Source: Frankia sp. AiPa1
GTDB lineage: Bacteria; Actinomycetota; Actinomycetes; Frankiales; Frankiaceae
Reading direction: 5' to 3'
NCBI RefSeq assembly: GCF_023243075.1
Contig: NZ_JALKFZ020000001.1
Coordinates: 62,001 to 126,000 of the forward strand
Length of the DNA: 64,000 nucleotides
Shown piece by piece: positions 52,820 to 61,888 of the stretch (position 1 is its first letter; every line of letters starts with the position of its first letter). A model generated the notes under the pieces. That model was not told the DNA's origin. It worked only from the letters and a program-made list of their open reading frames with translations, and made no database searches. The position numbers were made by a program, and so were the translations under genes.

Positions 52820-52966
52820 GCCTTGGACGCCAGGCAGTGCACGAGCAGGTGCGGTCGATCGACGTCGTGAGTCGACCTGAGGTCGCCGTGGCGCCTGGCG
52901 CGGCACGTGCGGCCTGCTCGAATAACACGCGCCCAGGCATCGCCGGCGCGCGGAGGGGGAGCTGTC

Positions 52967-53986
52967 ATGGCCATCACCGCATCGCGCAGCGCCGACCGGC
53001 ACCGGTCGCGCGCCGACCGACTCGATCTTCCCGCTACCAGCCGGGCGACCCGGCTGCCCCGGGTGGACCGGGAAAACGCCAGCCGGGTGGCGGAGACGAT
53101 CGCGCGCTTCCTGGGCACCGGGCGCTACCTGGCGATCCAGACCGCCCTCGTGATCGTCTGGATCGGGCTCAACATCGCGGTCCCGCTCCTGCGCTGGGAT
53201 CCGTACCCGTTCATCCTGCTCAACCTTGCCTTCTCCACCCAGGCCGCCTACGCCGCGCCGCTGATCCTGCTGGCGCAGAACCGCCAAGACGACCGGGACC
53301 GAGCCGCACTCACGGAGGACCGTGCCGTCGCCGGACGGATGCGCGACGACACCGAGTTCCTCACCCGCGAGGTCGCGGGACTTCGGCTCGCGCAGAGCGA
53401 GGCCGCCACCCGCCAGTACCTCCGTGGGGAACTCGCCGGACAGCTCGAGGCGTTCCGCCGCGATGTCGAGCATCTGCTGCTCGCCCATCTGCCCCCCGCG
53501 CCGGTGGCCTCGCGGACGACAGCACCGGCGGCTTCGCGCGTGCCCGCCGACCCCGCGCCGGCCCACGCTGATTCTGCCGACGCGATGCGGGCCGAGCCCA
53601 CGCCGGGCGACAACCTGCCAGCCGACGCACCACCAGCCGACGCGTTTCCGGCCGATGCACCACCACCCGACGCGGTACCGCCAGGAACGCCCGGCCCGCG
53701 AGCGACGGACGATGGCATTCCGCTGTCCGAGGGCACCCGGACGGATGACGGCGAGACGGGCGACGATGCCGCCTCGGCGACCTGCCCACCCCCCGTTGAG
53801 GCCACCCGGACCGGGAATCCTGGTGCCATTCCGGCGGCGCGGGTCCCCGCCCGTGCGAGTGCCCGGACGACGACGGGGCGGGCGCACCATAGGTCGGCCT
53901 CGTTGTCCGGGGCTACCCGAAGGGTGGCGGAACGTCCGAAAACAGCGGATTCTCCGCCGGTGGACACCCGGACGCGACACGTGTGA
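52967..53986 (+). CDS. DUF1003 membrane protein with long disordered tail
   Basis: DUF1003 proteins are cytoplasmic-membrane proteins of unknown function. After 55 basic residues the 339-residue product has two helices (IQTALVIVWIGLNIAVPL and PFILLNLAFSTQAAYAAPLI) and the family sequence LLAQNRQDDRDRAALTEDRA. A coiled-coil-like helix (TREVAGLRLAQ...LAGQLEAFRRDVEHLL) follows. The last 160 residues are low-complexity (PPADAFPADAPPPDA). ATG 52967 follows GGAGGGGGA. Confidence 0.9.
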   Translation: MAITASRSADRHRSRADRLDLPATSRATRLPRVDRENASRVAETIARFLGTGRYLAIQTALVIVWIGLNIAVPLLRWDPYPFILLNLAFSTQAAYAAPLILLAQNRQDDRDRAALTEDRAVAGRMRDDTEFLTREVAGLRLAQSEAATRQYLRGELAGQLEAFRRDVEHLLLAHLPPAPVASRTTAPAASRVPADPAPAHADSADAMRAEPTPGDNLPADAPPADAFPADAPPPDAVPPGTPGPRATDDGIPLSEGTRTDDGETGDDAASATCPPPVEATRTGNPGAIPAARVPARASARTTTGRAHHRSASLSGATRRVAERPKTADSPPVDTRTRHV

Positions 53987-54017
53987 GGACCGACCGCTGC
54001 GGGCCGGCCCAAGCCAG

Positions 54018-54023
54018 TAGCGT
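54018..54023 (+). promoter_or_regulatory. -10 hexamer of a probable leaderless dacA promoter
   Basis: TAGCGT ends 7 nt before GTG 54031 with no ribosome-binding site between. Confidence 0.5.
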
Positions 54024-54030
54024 TCGGTAG

Positions 54031-55767
54031 GTGCATGCCGCCCGGTCGTGTCATTCTCGTCCTGCCCCGTCCCGGGCGGCCCGGACGGGCCGCGGGCTGC
54101 GGGGCCTCCTCCGCGGGCGGCGTCGGCGCGTCCTGGCGCTGCTCGCCGCCGGCGCCCTGATCACGTTGGCCCGGACCGTCCCCGCTCAGGCCGCGCCCAC
54201 GCCTGCGCCAGCCCCACCTGCGGCGACGCCTCAGGGCGCGGCCGACGCGAACACGGCCCCGCCCGCGAACCTGACGGCCAAGGACTGGGTGATCGCGGAC
54301 GCCGACAGCGGGGCGATCCTCGCCGCCTCCCACCTGCACGATCAGGACATGCCGGCGAGCACCATGAAGATCCTCACCGCGTTGACGATCTTGCCGAGTC
54401 TTCCGGAGAACCAGACCGTCACCGTCGGCGAGGATGCGTCCAGGGTGGACGGTACGAAGGTGGGGCTGGTGCCGGGCATCGGCTACTCGGTGCACGACCT
54501 CGCCACGGCGATGCTGATCTCCAGCGGCAACGACGCGACGGTTGCGCTCGTCGACGCCAGCGGCGGCGCGGCGGCGGTACTGCACCGGATGGGCGCCCTG
54601 GCCACCTCGCTCGGTGCGCGCGACACGGTGGCCGGCGACCCGACCGGCCTGGACAGCCCCGGCCAGTTGACCAGCGTGCACGACCTGGCGGTCTTCGGCC
54701 GCGCCGCCATCCACGAGCCAACCGTGCGCCAGTATCTGACGATTCGACGGGCATCGCTGCCCGGGCGCGGCAACCAGCGTTTCGAGATCCAGAACCACAA
54801 CCTGCTGCTCGCCCGGTACGCGGGCACCATTGGCGTGAAAAACGGCTACACCGTCGCCGCCGGCGCCACCTTCGTCGGCGCCGCCACCCGCGGCGGGCGC
54901 ACCCTCGTCGTTGCCCTGCTTCGTACGGCACCCGAGTTCGACCTCGATGCCCGCGCCCTGCTCGACTGGGGATTCGCCCACGACGGCCAGATCACCCCGG
55001 TCGGGTATCTGCCGCACTCCGCCGCCAGCCCGGCGGTCGGTCCGTACCAGGACACCGCACGGCCGGACGGGGCGGTGCGCCCGACCCCCAGGGCCGCCGC
55101 CCTGCCCACGCCGCGGGCGGGCGAGCACGGTGGCATCCTCACTCACATTGGCCCGACGACCTGGATCGCTGTCGCCCTGACCGCCGTCGCCTGTCTGGTC
55201 ACCGTGGCCACCGGGCGGGCGGGACGGCGAGCCCGACGGGCTCGGCAGGCCCGCTACGCGGCGACGCACACACGGCTGGCCGCGATGAGCTCCGACCGGG
55301 CTGAACGAGCCGCACGGGAGCCACCGTCGCGGGACCGCCGACCGTCCGGGCCGGACCACCGGCCCGGCTATCCACCCCGGCAGCACCCGACCCTGGATAG
55401 CCGGTCGCCGGGCGGGCCCGGCGACCGGCGACCGGTCCCGCGTGGCGACCATCGGCCGGGCACGCCCGGCGATCCGCCCACGGCCCCGGTCCGTCGCCTG
55501 CCGATCCGCCCGGGCCCAGCCTGGGACGGCGCCTCCGAGTACGGCCCGCCGGCCCGATTCGGGCACGACCCCCGGACCGCCGGACGGCACGGCGACGGCG
55601 TCGCCAGCGGGCCCGGCCCCGCGGACGGACACGACGACGGGTACCGACACGATGATGGGTACGGGCATGACGACCGCGAGAAGTACCCCGAGGAGTTCGC
55701 GGACGAGGGCACCGGCGAGCTGTTCTTCGAAACGTCCTACAAGGCCCCGCGCCGCGGACGGTCCTGA
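54031..55767 (+). CDS. dacA: D-alanyl-D-alanine carboxypeptidase (S11 family)
   Basis: These penicillin-binding enzymes trim the terminal D-Ala of peptidoglycan stems. The 578-residue product has an Arg-rich N-terminus with a signal segment (RRVLALLAAGALITLARTVPAQA). The catalytic motifs are SxxK in ASTMKIL, SxN in SSGND and KNG (for KTG) in GVKNGYT. A membrane segment (TTWIAVALTAVACLVTVATG) near residue 375 anchors it. About 180 residues of Pro/Asp/Gly-rich, His-containing tail follow, which would be cytosolic. It ends 12 nt before the convergent RNA ligase gene. Confidence 0.92.
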   Translation: MHAARSCHSRPAPSRAARTGRGLRGLLRGRRRRVLALLAAGALITLARTVPAQAAPTPAPAPPAATPQGAADANTAPPANLTAKDWVIADADSGAILAASHLHDQDMPASTMKILTALTILPSLPENQTVTVGEDASRVDGTKVGLVPGIGYSVHDLATAMLISSGNDATVALVDASGGAAAVLHRMGALATSLGARDTVAGDPTGLDSPGQLTSVHDLAVFGRAAIHEPTVRQYLTIRRASLPGRGNQRFEIQNHNLLLARYAGTIGVKNGYTVAAGATFVGAATRGGRTLVVALLRTAPEFDLDARALLDWGFAHDGQITPVGYLPHSAASPAVGPYQDTARPDGAVRPTPRAAALPTPRAGEHGGILTHIGPTTWIAVALTAVACLVTVATGRAGRRARRARQARYAATHTRLAAMSSDRAERAAREPPSRDRRPSGPDHRPGYPPRQHPTLDSRSPGGPGDRRPVPRGDHRPGTPGDPPTAPVRRLPIRPGPAWDGASEYGPPARFGHDPRTAGRHGDGVASGPGPADGHDDGYRHDDGYGHDDREKYPEEFADEGTGELFFETSYKAPRRGRS

Positions 55768-55779
55768 CCCACGGTCCGG

Positions 55780-56514
55780 CTACCAGGGACGGCTGGCCTC
55801 CGCCGTCCGACCGCCGTCACCCGTGGTCCGCGTGCGGTTCCCCGCCGTGCCGAACGGGAAGAATCGCAGTTCCCGCCAGCGCAGGTCGATGTCTCGCTGA
55901 TACAAACCGAATCCTCGGACCTCAAACCGGGCCTGGTAGTCGGCGAGCTCGGCATAGGCCCGATCGAGGCCGTCCTCGGAAATATCGTGCGCAACCGTGA
56001 CGTGTGGGTGGTAGGCGAACGCCAGGGGCCGCTCCAGCGGCCCGGAACGCACCGCCGCAGCCAGCGCCGCGCAGGGCGCCGCCCCCGCGACCAGCGCGAC
56101 GAACACCACGGGCGACAGCGGACGAAACGTCCCCGATCCATGTAGCCAGATCGCGAACGGGTCGTGCGGCGCGGCGGCGCGGGACAGATGATTTTCGATT
56201 GCCGGCAGATCCGCCAGGCGCACCGTGGTCGGGCCGAGCAGTGTCACGTGCGGAACGATCAGGGCCGCGTTTGGATCCCCCAGCCGTTCCCGCCAGTCCT
56301 GCAACTGGCCCCGGTACGGCTCCGGAATCCCGATCGCCACGCCGATGTCCGCAAGATCGGCCCCACCGGCAGTCCGCCACGGATCCGCCGCCCGGGCATG
56401 GGCCGTCACCGCGGCCCGACCCGCGAACGTGACGTCCGCGCCGTAGGTAGGCACCCCGCCCGGGACTTCAGCGCCATCGGACGGTGTCGGGTATCCGTTC
56501 ATCCGTTCATCCAT
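55780..56514 (-). CDS. 2'-5' RNA ligase family protein (2H phosphoesterase)
   Basis: The 2H fold is shown by two His-x-Thr motifs, PHVTLLG and PHVTVAH, about 100 residues apart. Relatives act as cyclic phosphodiesterases or RNA ligases; the substrate here is unknown. Residues before about 45 are variable. ATG 56514 and ATG 56502 are both possible, and the frame extends to 56709 with non-family sequence. Core length fits the 2H superfamily. Confidence 0.83.
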   Translation of the reverse strand: MDERMNGYPTPSDGAEVPGGVPTYGADVTFAGRAAVTAHARAADPWRTAGGADLADIGVAIGIPEPYRGQLQDWRERLGDPNAALIVPHVTLLGPTTVRLADLPAIENHLSRAAAPHDPFAIWLHGSGTFRPLSPVVFVALVAGAAPCAALAAAVRSGPLERPLAFAYHPHVTVAHDISEDGLDRAYAELADYQARFEVRGFGLYQRDIDLRWRELRFFPFGTAGNRTRTTGDGGRTAEASRPW

Positions 56515-56889
56515 GCCTGACCGCATGCCTGGCCACCTGCGCCGGCATGGCTGCGGACCTGGTCGCCCCGGGCACCATCGGTCGCCCCGGGAACGTCCGG
56601 TGCCGCGCCACCCACGCTCCCGGCTAGCCCACCGAGAGTCGTCACCCTCCGTATATTTGCGCACGCCCACCCAGGGGCGGCGACCGGGCGTCGGGATCGG
56701 TGTCGGCAAGGATGCATGCCGACATCATGGCCCACCAGGGCCGTCCGTCACCCGCGGACCGCCAGACCGAGGATTCCACCTGTGCGGATCACCCGAAAGG
56801 GGACAACCATTCCATCCCGAACCGGACGGACGCGCGGGACGTCCGGAACGTACCGCCGAAGAAGCTCCGCGCACGGCCTGCGCGGCTGG
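56515..56889. other. intergenic region between the RNA ligase and serine hydrolase genes
   Basis: These 375 nt lie between two minus-strand genes and should contain the RNA ligase promoter. No gene or clear hairpin is recognised. Confidence 0.45.
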
Positions 56890-57777
56890 TCACACCGCCG
56901 GATCCCCCGCCGGGAGCCGCCCTGCCGCGACGACGTCATCCGACAGCGACGGCCACACCTCACGGGCCCAGTCCCCGAAATCGCGATCACATAGAGTGAT
57001 GCAACTGAGCTGGGCGACGGGGTCCACCCACAGAAACGAACCGGCCTGACCGAAGTGGCCGAACGTCTGCGGCGCGTTGGTGTGTCCCGTCCAGTGCGGC
57101 TGCTTGTGGCCGCGGATCTCGAACCCCAGACCCCAGTCGTTCGGGTCCTGGCGGCCGAAACCGGGCAGGACACCGGAGAGACCGGCAAAGGCGACCGATG
57201 TTGCCGTGGCGACCATCTCCGGGGACAGCAGGGTGGGCGCCAGCAGCTCCGCCGCAAAACGGCGCAGGTCGTCCAGGGTGGCGGTGACCCCGTGGGCGGG
57301 CGAGCCGACCAGACGGGCACCGGTCATCCCCAGCGGGGCGAACACGGCCTCGGCGAGATAGTCAGCGAACGCGATCCCGGTTGCCTCGGCGACCACCGCA
57401 CCCAGCCGCTCGATGCCGGTGTTGGAGTAGATCCGGCGCGTGCCCGGCGCCGCGAACACCCGGTCACCGCTGAACTCGAGCCCGGAGGCGTGAGCAAGCA
57501 GGTGTGCCACGGTCGACGACGGCGGGCCGGCCGGGTCGTCCAGGCCGATCGCCCCCTCCTCCACGGCGATGAGCGCCGCGTAGGCGGCCAACGGCTTCGA
57601 CACCGACGCCAGCCGGAAGGGATGATCTGCCGGCCCCACCCGTCCGAGCTCCCGTACGCCGCCTCCGTCGCCGTCGCCGCCCCCGCGGCCACCGGCGGTC
57701 TCACGACGGAGCACGCAGGCCGCCACCGTGTCGACCGGCCATCGCGTCACCTGTTCCAGTGCGTCCACGTACCGCAC
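56890..57777 (-). CDS. serine hydrolase of the beta-lactamase/PBP4* (class C-like) family
   Basis: The 295-residue product has the nucleophile motif SVSK in RLASVSKPLAAYAALI, the Tyr motif in IYSNTGIERLG and an HFGQAGS segment in place of the third KTG/HxG motif. Relatives are peptidases, esterases or beta-lactamase-like proteins. No signal peptide is seen, so it is probably cytosolic. GTG 57777 has GGAGAA upstream. GTG 57768 is also possible as a leaderless start, because TACAGT (57776-57781, minus strand) lies 7 nt upstream of it. It is divergent from the geranylgeranyl reductase family gene. Confidence 0.85.
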   Translation of the reverse strand: MRYVDALEQVTRWPVDTVAACVLRRETAGGRGGGDGDGGGVRELGRVGPADHPFRLASVSKPLAAYAALIAVEEGAIGLDDPAGPPSSTVAHLLAHASGLEFSGDRVFAAPGTRRIYSNTGIERLGAVVAEATGIAFADYLAEAVFAPLGMTGARLVGSPAHGVTATLDDLRRFAAELLAPTLLSPEMVATATSVAFAGLSGVLPGFGRQDPNDWGLGFEIRGHKQPHWTGHTNAPQTFGHFGQAGSFLWVDPVAQLSCITLCDRDFGDWAREVWPSLSDDVVAAGRLPAGDPAV

Positions 57778-57984
57778 TGTACGAATTTCTCCGGCCGCGG
57801 CCTCGTTCCTCCAGTCGCGGCCCTGCCGCCCGGACGCACGAACCGGCACCGCAGGGCGCTCGCAGGTGATCCTGGTACCGACTGCAAGACTGAGGACGTG
57901 CAGATCCCGCCGTCACCGTCAGGCCCATCCCACTCCGCACGCCCCGTCCCGGCGGGGCCGGCGAAGGATGCCGACACAATCACC

Positions 57985-59226
57985 ATGGCCACGCCGATCG
58001 TGCGCGTCGACGAGCCCGAGAACGTCCCCGGCGGGACCATCGACGTTCTCGTCGTCGGCGGCGGCCCGGCCGGATGCGCGGCGGCGCTCGCAGCCCTGCG
58101 AGAACGTCCGGACGCAACCGTCGTCATTGCCGACGCCGCCGCCTTTCCTCGAGACAAGACGTGTGGGGACGGCATCGCGCCGCACGGGCTCGACGTCCTG
58201 CGCGATCTGGGCGTGACTGACGCGGTGGCCGGCTACCGCCCGGTCGATCGGATGCGCCTGCGCACCCCGGGCGGCGCCGAGGTCGCCACGCCCTCCATCC
58301 GGGCAAGCTACGTCGTGCCCCGGCAGGTCTTCGACGCACGGCTGGTGGACGCGGCGAGAGGACGGGGAGCCCAGCTGATCCGCCGGCGGGTCCGCACGCT
58401 GGAGCTCACCGACCGCCCGCGGGCCGGTGGCCGCGGACGCGAACCGGTCGTCGTCATCAACGGAGCGCTGTGCGCCCGCGTCGTCATCGGCGCCGACGGC
58501 GCGAACTCGGCCGTGCGGCGCGGCCTCGGAATCGCGGCCAACCCACCGGAGGCGATGGCGATCGCCGTACGCGCCTATGCCGATCTTCCGGACACCGGGG
58601 GTCCGTCCGAGCAGTTCATCCACATGACCGACGAAGGCTGGCCGGCCTACGCCTGGTCGTTCCCGATCGGGGACGGGCGGGCGAACATCGGCTTTGGCAT
58701 GCTGCGCTCGCGGCTCGCCGCCGCGGACGACGGGGCCAGCGCGAAGCAGGTGCTGCACCGCACGCTGGAACGGATGCTCCCCCATACCCCGGCTGACCCC
58801 AGCACGCTGCGGGCGCACCATCTGCCCCTGTCGACCCACCGGCCGCGGCAGCCGAACGGCCCGATGCTGCTCGCCGGCGACGCCGCATCCCTGATCAACC
58901 CGCTGACCGGGGAGGGGATCTACTACGCGGTGCTGTCCGGGATGCTCGCCGGGCAGGCGGCGGCGCGCGCGACCCAACCGGCCGGTGCCGGACGGCTCTA
59001 CCGGCGTTCCCTGGACGCCGAACTCGGCCGCCATCTGCGGCACACCACCCTGCTCGCCGGCCTCGCCGGACGTAGCCGGACGATGATGGACGCCGCGGTG
59101 CGGGCCGCGCGGACCCGTACCGAGCTGTACGACACACTCGTCGAGATCGGTCTGGGGCGGGGCACGATCCCGGCCAGTGCCCTCACCCGGCTGGCCCTGC
59201 GGCGCGCGATGACCGGCCTGCGCTGA
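57985..59226 (+). CDS. geranylgeranyl reductase family flavoprotein
   Basis: The family uses FAD to saturate isoprenoid chains, for example of menaquinone (MenJ) or archaeal lipids. The 413-residue product has VLVVGGGPAGCAAALAAL near residue 20, FPRDKTCGDGIAPHGLDVL (substrate/FAD loop), VIGADGANSAVRRGLG and LLAGDAASLINPLTGEGIYY. All are typical. ATG 57985 gives a clean N-terminus; GTG 57898 adds 29 Pro/Ser-rich residues. Which quinone or lipid it acts on is not decided by the sequence. Confidence 0.9.
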   Translation: MATPIVRVDEPENVPGGTIDVLVVGGGPAGCAAALAALRERPDATVVIADAAAFPRDKTCGDGIAPHGLDVLRDLGVTDAVAGYRPVDRMRLRTPGGAEVATPSIRASYVVPRQVFDARLVDAARGRGAQLIRRRVRTLELTDRPRAGGRGREPVVVINGALCARVVIGADGANSAVRRGLGIAANPPEAMAIAVRAYADLPDTGGPSEQFIHMTDEGWPAYAWSFPIGDGRANIGFGMLRSRLAAADDGASAKQVLHRTLERMLPHTPADPSTLRAHHLPLSTHRPRQPNGPMLLAGDAASLINPLTGEGIYYAVLSGMLAGQAAARATQPAGAGRLYRRSLDAELGRHLRHTTLLAGLAGRSRTMMDAAVRAARTRTELYDTLVEIGLGRGTIPASALTRLALRRAMTGLR

Positions 59227-59300
59227 GCCACGGGCGTCCGCCTCGGCTCAGCTGCCGGGGGCCGGGAGCTCGGGGACCCTCGGGCGCCCCGTCGGGACGT

Positions 59301-60074
59301 TCAGGGAGCTGGAGCCGGGTACGGCACGGCGGTGGTGAGCGCGATCACCGCCGCCCCCAGAGCCAGCAGCAACAGGGTGTCGAACACCCGGCCCCGGACC
59401 GCGAGCAGACCCATCCGCCGGGTCGGCACAGCCAGTCGGGTCAGGCCCGCCAGCACCAGCGTGGCCCCGATCAGCAACAGACCTCGCCGCCACCGGTTCT
59501 GCGAGATGAGCAGAAACCCACCGCCGACCCCCAGCAGCACTGCGGCGAAAACCGCCTCCCGGCGCAGCCAGGCCACGAGTGCCGTGCGCTGTCCACGGCG
59601 CCGATGTGGCCGGGCGGCGCCCGAAGCCGGACCTTTCGGACTCACCTGATCCGTCAGGTCAGCCGGAGCGATCTGCTCTGACCGGCTCACCTGACCCGCC
59701 GCCCCGGCGCTCTTGGCCGGCCGGGAGCCACCGGAGCCTGGGCGGGCGACCGTCCGGGGATGGGTGGCCGTGTCGTCCGCGCCACGCGGCCCGGCCGGAT
59801 CCGCACCGACCGGCGGATGGCCCGCCGAGGACTCGACGCCGCGGGACTCGGCTGTGCCGCTGGTTCGAGGATAGGGGTCGGGGTGGCGCGACGGTGCTTG
59901 CCGCGGCCGCGAGGTGCGCACCGGCTCCGTCGGGCCGCCCTCGGCGTCCTCGCCGTCCCGAGCGTGCGGCGTCCACCGTGGCGAGCGGTCGCGCGCAGCC
60001 CGCCCGCCGGGAACACCCCGACCGGCGCCATAACCACTGGGATCGGCGTGGCCACCAGGATCCACCGCACCCAC
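59301..60074 (-). CDS. DUF3017 membrane protein
   Basis: The last 90 residues match DUF3017: REAVFAAVLLGVGGGFLLIS, WRRGLLLIGATLVLAGLTRL, MGLLAVRGRVFDTLLLLALG, giving three membrane helices. Function is unknown; in Actinobacteria it usually lies near folD and purH. The 165 residues upstream are Arg/Pro/Ser-rich. They may be a disordered tail or partly non-coding, as GTG 60074 lacks a clear ribosome-binding site. Confidence 0.8.
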   Translation of the reverse strand: MGAVDPGGHADPSGYGAGRGVPGGRAARDRSPRWTPHARDGEDAEGGPTEPVRTSRPRQAPSRHPDPYPRTSGTAESRGVESSAGHPPVGADPAGPRGADDTATHPRTVARPGSGGSRPAKSAGAAGQVSRSEQIAPADLTDQVSPKGPASGAARPHRRRGQRTALVAWLRREAVFAAVLLGVGGGFLLISQNRWRRGLLLIGATLVLAGLTRLAVPTRRMGLLAVRGRVFDTLLLLALGAAVIALTTAVPYPAPAP

Positions 60075-60514
60075 CTCCGGCGCCGGTCATGATCGGCACG
60101 AACTGTCCCGTCGGGCCGACAGGAAAACCACCGCTCACTTTCGCCCCGACGCGGCCGGATGGTCGCCGGCCGCGACGTTGCCGATCGGGACGGCAGCCGG
60201 ACGGAGCCGCGCCCCGCGCGACCCGGGGCGCTACCTATCCAACCAGCATGACCGGTAGCGCGGTCACACGGTACGCGGACGTAGATCCGCCCAAGGCCGC
60301 TCCCCGACTGCAGGCAGATCATCCGCAATTCGCGTGTTACCAGCCTTCGACCGGGGATCACGAAGCGAAGACGGGGCAGGCACCCTCTCCCGGGCCCGCC
60401 CACCCGCTCGGACAGGCCCAGAAGACTCGGACCGGCCCGGGAGAACGGTATGTGCCCCGGGGTTGCTGGCGCGGACAGCAACCTTCCCACCAGGCGAGAG
60501 CGAGGTCGCAGAAC
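60075..60514. other. divergent region between the DUF3017 and FHA genes
   Basis: These 440 nt have no recognised gene. The FHA frame is open through part of it (ATG 60248), but codon third positions there are less GC-biased than in neighbouring genes, so I treat it as probably non-coding. Confidence 0.4.
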
Positions 60515-61141
60515 GTGGACGGGCCGAGTCTTCGGATTGAGGTCACCGGCGAGGTTTTTCCCCTGCGCGCAGAGGTCACTACAGTGGGCCGCGGGCCGGG
60601 TGTCGACGTGCTCCTCGTCGACCCCAGTGTCTCCCGGCTGCACGCCGAGATCATCCGGCGCGGTCCGTACCTCTACGTGTGGGATCACGGCCTCTCCCGC
60701 AACGGCACCAGAGTCAATGGCCGGCCGGCCGGGCGGCACATCCTGCGCGACGGCGACGTCGTCCGGTTCGGCGCCGCGGGCGCGCGAATCCAGGACACCC
60801 GGCCACTGATCGAGTTCACCATCGAGACGGGCATGGCTCTGGCGGACCGCGAACATACCGCCGAGCTCGCCATGCCCGATCCGCCGGACCTGACCAGGCG
60901 TGAATGGGACGTCCTGCGGGCGCTGTCGCGCTCGGCCGGCGCTCCGGGAGCGTTCGTCATCCCACTGTCGACCCGGCAGATGGCGCAGGTTCTGGTCGTC
61001 ACCGAGGGCGCTGTCAAACAGCATCTGCTGCGGCTCTACCGCAAGTTTGACATCGCGCCCGGGACGAACCGGCGAGGCCGGCTCGCCAACGAGGTGATCC
61101 GTCTCGGGCTCGTGCGCCCGGAACCGGTCGACTCCGTGTGA
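60515..61141 (+). CDS. FHA-domain protein with C-terminal LuxR-like helix-turn-helix
   Basis: The FHA domain at about 5-95 has the phosphothreonine-site residues in VGRGPG, SRLHAEII and SRNGTRVNG. The C-terminal third is a helix-turn-helix resembling GerE/LuxR: LTRREWDVLRALSRS, STRQMAQVLVVTEGAVKQHL, LRLYRKFDI. The 208-residue product could bind DNA in a phosphorylation-dependent way, possibly reading signals from the two kinases upstream, though that is inference. GTG 60515 follows GAGCGAGG; ATG 60248 would add 89 unconserved-looking residues. Confidence 0.83.
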   Translation: MDGPSLRIEVTGEVFPLRAEVTTVGRGPGVDVLLVDPSVSRLHAEIIRRGPYLYVWDHGLSRNGTRVNGRPAGRHILRDGDVVRFGAAGARIQDTRPLIEFTIETGMALADREHTAELAMPDPPDLTRREWDVLRALSRSAGAPGAFVIPLSTRQMAQVLVVTEGAVKQHLLRLYRKFDIAPGTNRRGRLANEVIRLGLVRPEPVDSV

Positions 61142-61399
61142 CCCGCGTTCAAGTGACCTGCGCTCGACGGTCAGCGGTCGGCCATGACGCACCGTGACTT
61201 CCGCCTCGGATGGCCCCTCATCAGGGGCGGAGTCAGGGCAAAGCGGGCGGGCATCCCCCCTATCACATGTCCGCGATCCGATCTGTCACTGCCCCAGGCG
61301 AACCCATCGGGCGCACAATCCCGGACACCCCCACCTGTGGGTGCCCAGTGCCCTTAGGGCAGACTTCCGGCCGCGGTGCCCATTCGGGAGGAGCTCGAC

Positions 61400-61726
61400 G
61401 TGGCAGAAGAATCGCCTCACAGCAAGAAGCTGCAGGAACTGATGTTCCGCGCCTGGGAAACCTTCGGTGACGCCCGGCATCTGGACAGCGACGACCGCGT
61501 GTTTGTCCAGGCGCTGGCCCGCCAGACGGCCGACCGGATCTCGGTCCTGTACGGCGCGAGCTGGCGGGACGCGCTGGACTGGGTCGCTCAGCGCTATGTG
61601 CCGACGACCGACACGCCCGGGGGGCCGGCCGCCGCGACGACCAGCCCGCCGGCAACCACCGCCAACGGGAGCAGCTCGGGTGGCCGACGGGGTTCGGCAG
61701 CCGCCGAGGCGAACGCCGGCGCCTGA
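61400..61726 (+). CDS. small hypothetical protein
   Basis: The 108-residue product starts with a helical, acidic segment (HSKKLQELMFRAWETFGDAR, then DDRVFVQALARQTADRISVL, YGASWRDALDWVAQRY) and ends in a Thr/Ala/Gly-rich tail. No family, membrane helix or catalytic motif is recognised. GTG 61400 has GGGAGGAG upstream, and third-position GC supports coding. It is convergent with purH. Confidence 0.7.
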   Translation: MAEESPHSKKLQELMFRAWETFGDARHLDSDDRVFVQALARQTADRISVLYGASWRDALDWVAQRYVPTTDTPGGPAAATTSPPATTANGSSSGGRRGSAAAEANAGA

Positions 61727-61746
61727 CCGCGCGACGCGGCGCATTT

Positions 61747-61779
61747 CGGAGGGGGCGGGTAGTCGCCACGCCCCCTCCG
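61747..61779. terminator. bidirectional hairpin between the hypothetical gene and purH
   Basis: cggagggggcg (61747-61757) pairs perfectly with cgccccctccg (61769-61779) around an 11-nt loop, 20 nt after the plus-strand stop. Confidence 0.7.
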
Positions 61780-61811
61780 CGGGTCACATCGTCATGCCGG
61801 CCGCACGGCGC

Positions 61812-61831
61812 GGGCCACCAGGCGGTGGCCC
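61812..61831 (-). terminator. hairpin downstream of purH
   Basis: gggccacc (61812-61819) and ggtggccc (61824-61831) form an 8-bp stem with a 4-nt loop, about 50 nt after the purH stop. Confidence 0.55.
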
Positions 61832-61851
61832 CTGCTCAGGGGGGCGCCGTC

Positions 61852-61888
61852 CAGTGAGGCCCTGTTCAGTGAGGCGCTGTTCAGTGAG
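61852..61888. repeat. 15-nt tandem repeat across the purH stop codon
   Basis: Units cagtgaggccctgtt (61852-61866) and cagtgaggcgctgtt (61867-61881) and a partial third (61882-61888) run through the purH stop codon at 61881-61883. The rfbD stop shows a similar arrangement. Confidence 0.85.

Larger units (their letters stand above)
51720..52966. other. gene-poor region with remnants and a possible small RNA unit
   Basis: No intact gene of normal size is visible in about 1.25 kb. It holds a metallopeptidase remnant, a candidate promoter with a 21-codon frame, a strong hairpin and a 16-nt tandem repeat, each listed separately. Longer open frames on the minus strand have no family-like sequence. 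Confidence 0.5.

Noticed and set aside
53248..55668. Minus-strand frame of about 806 codons opposite the DUF1003 and dacA genes
   Set aside because: Antisense to two recognised genes; Gly/Arg-rich sequence with no domain.
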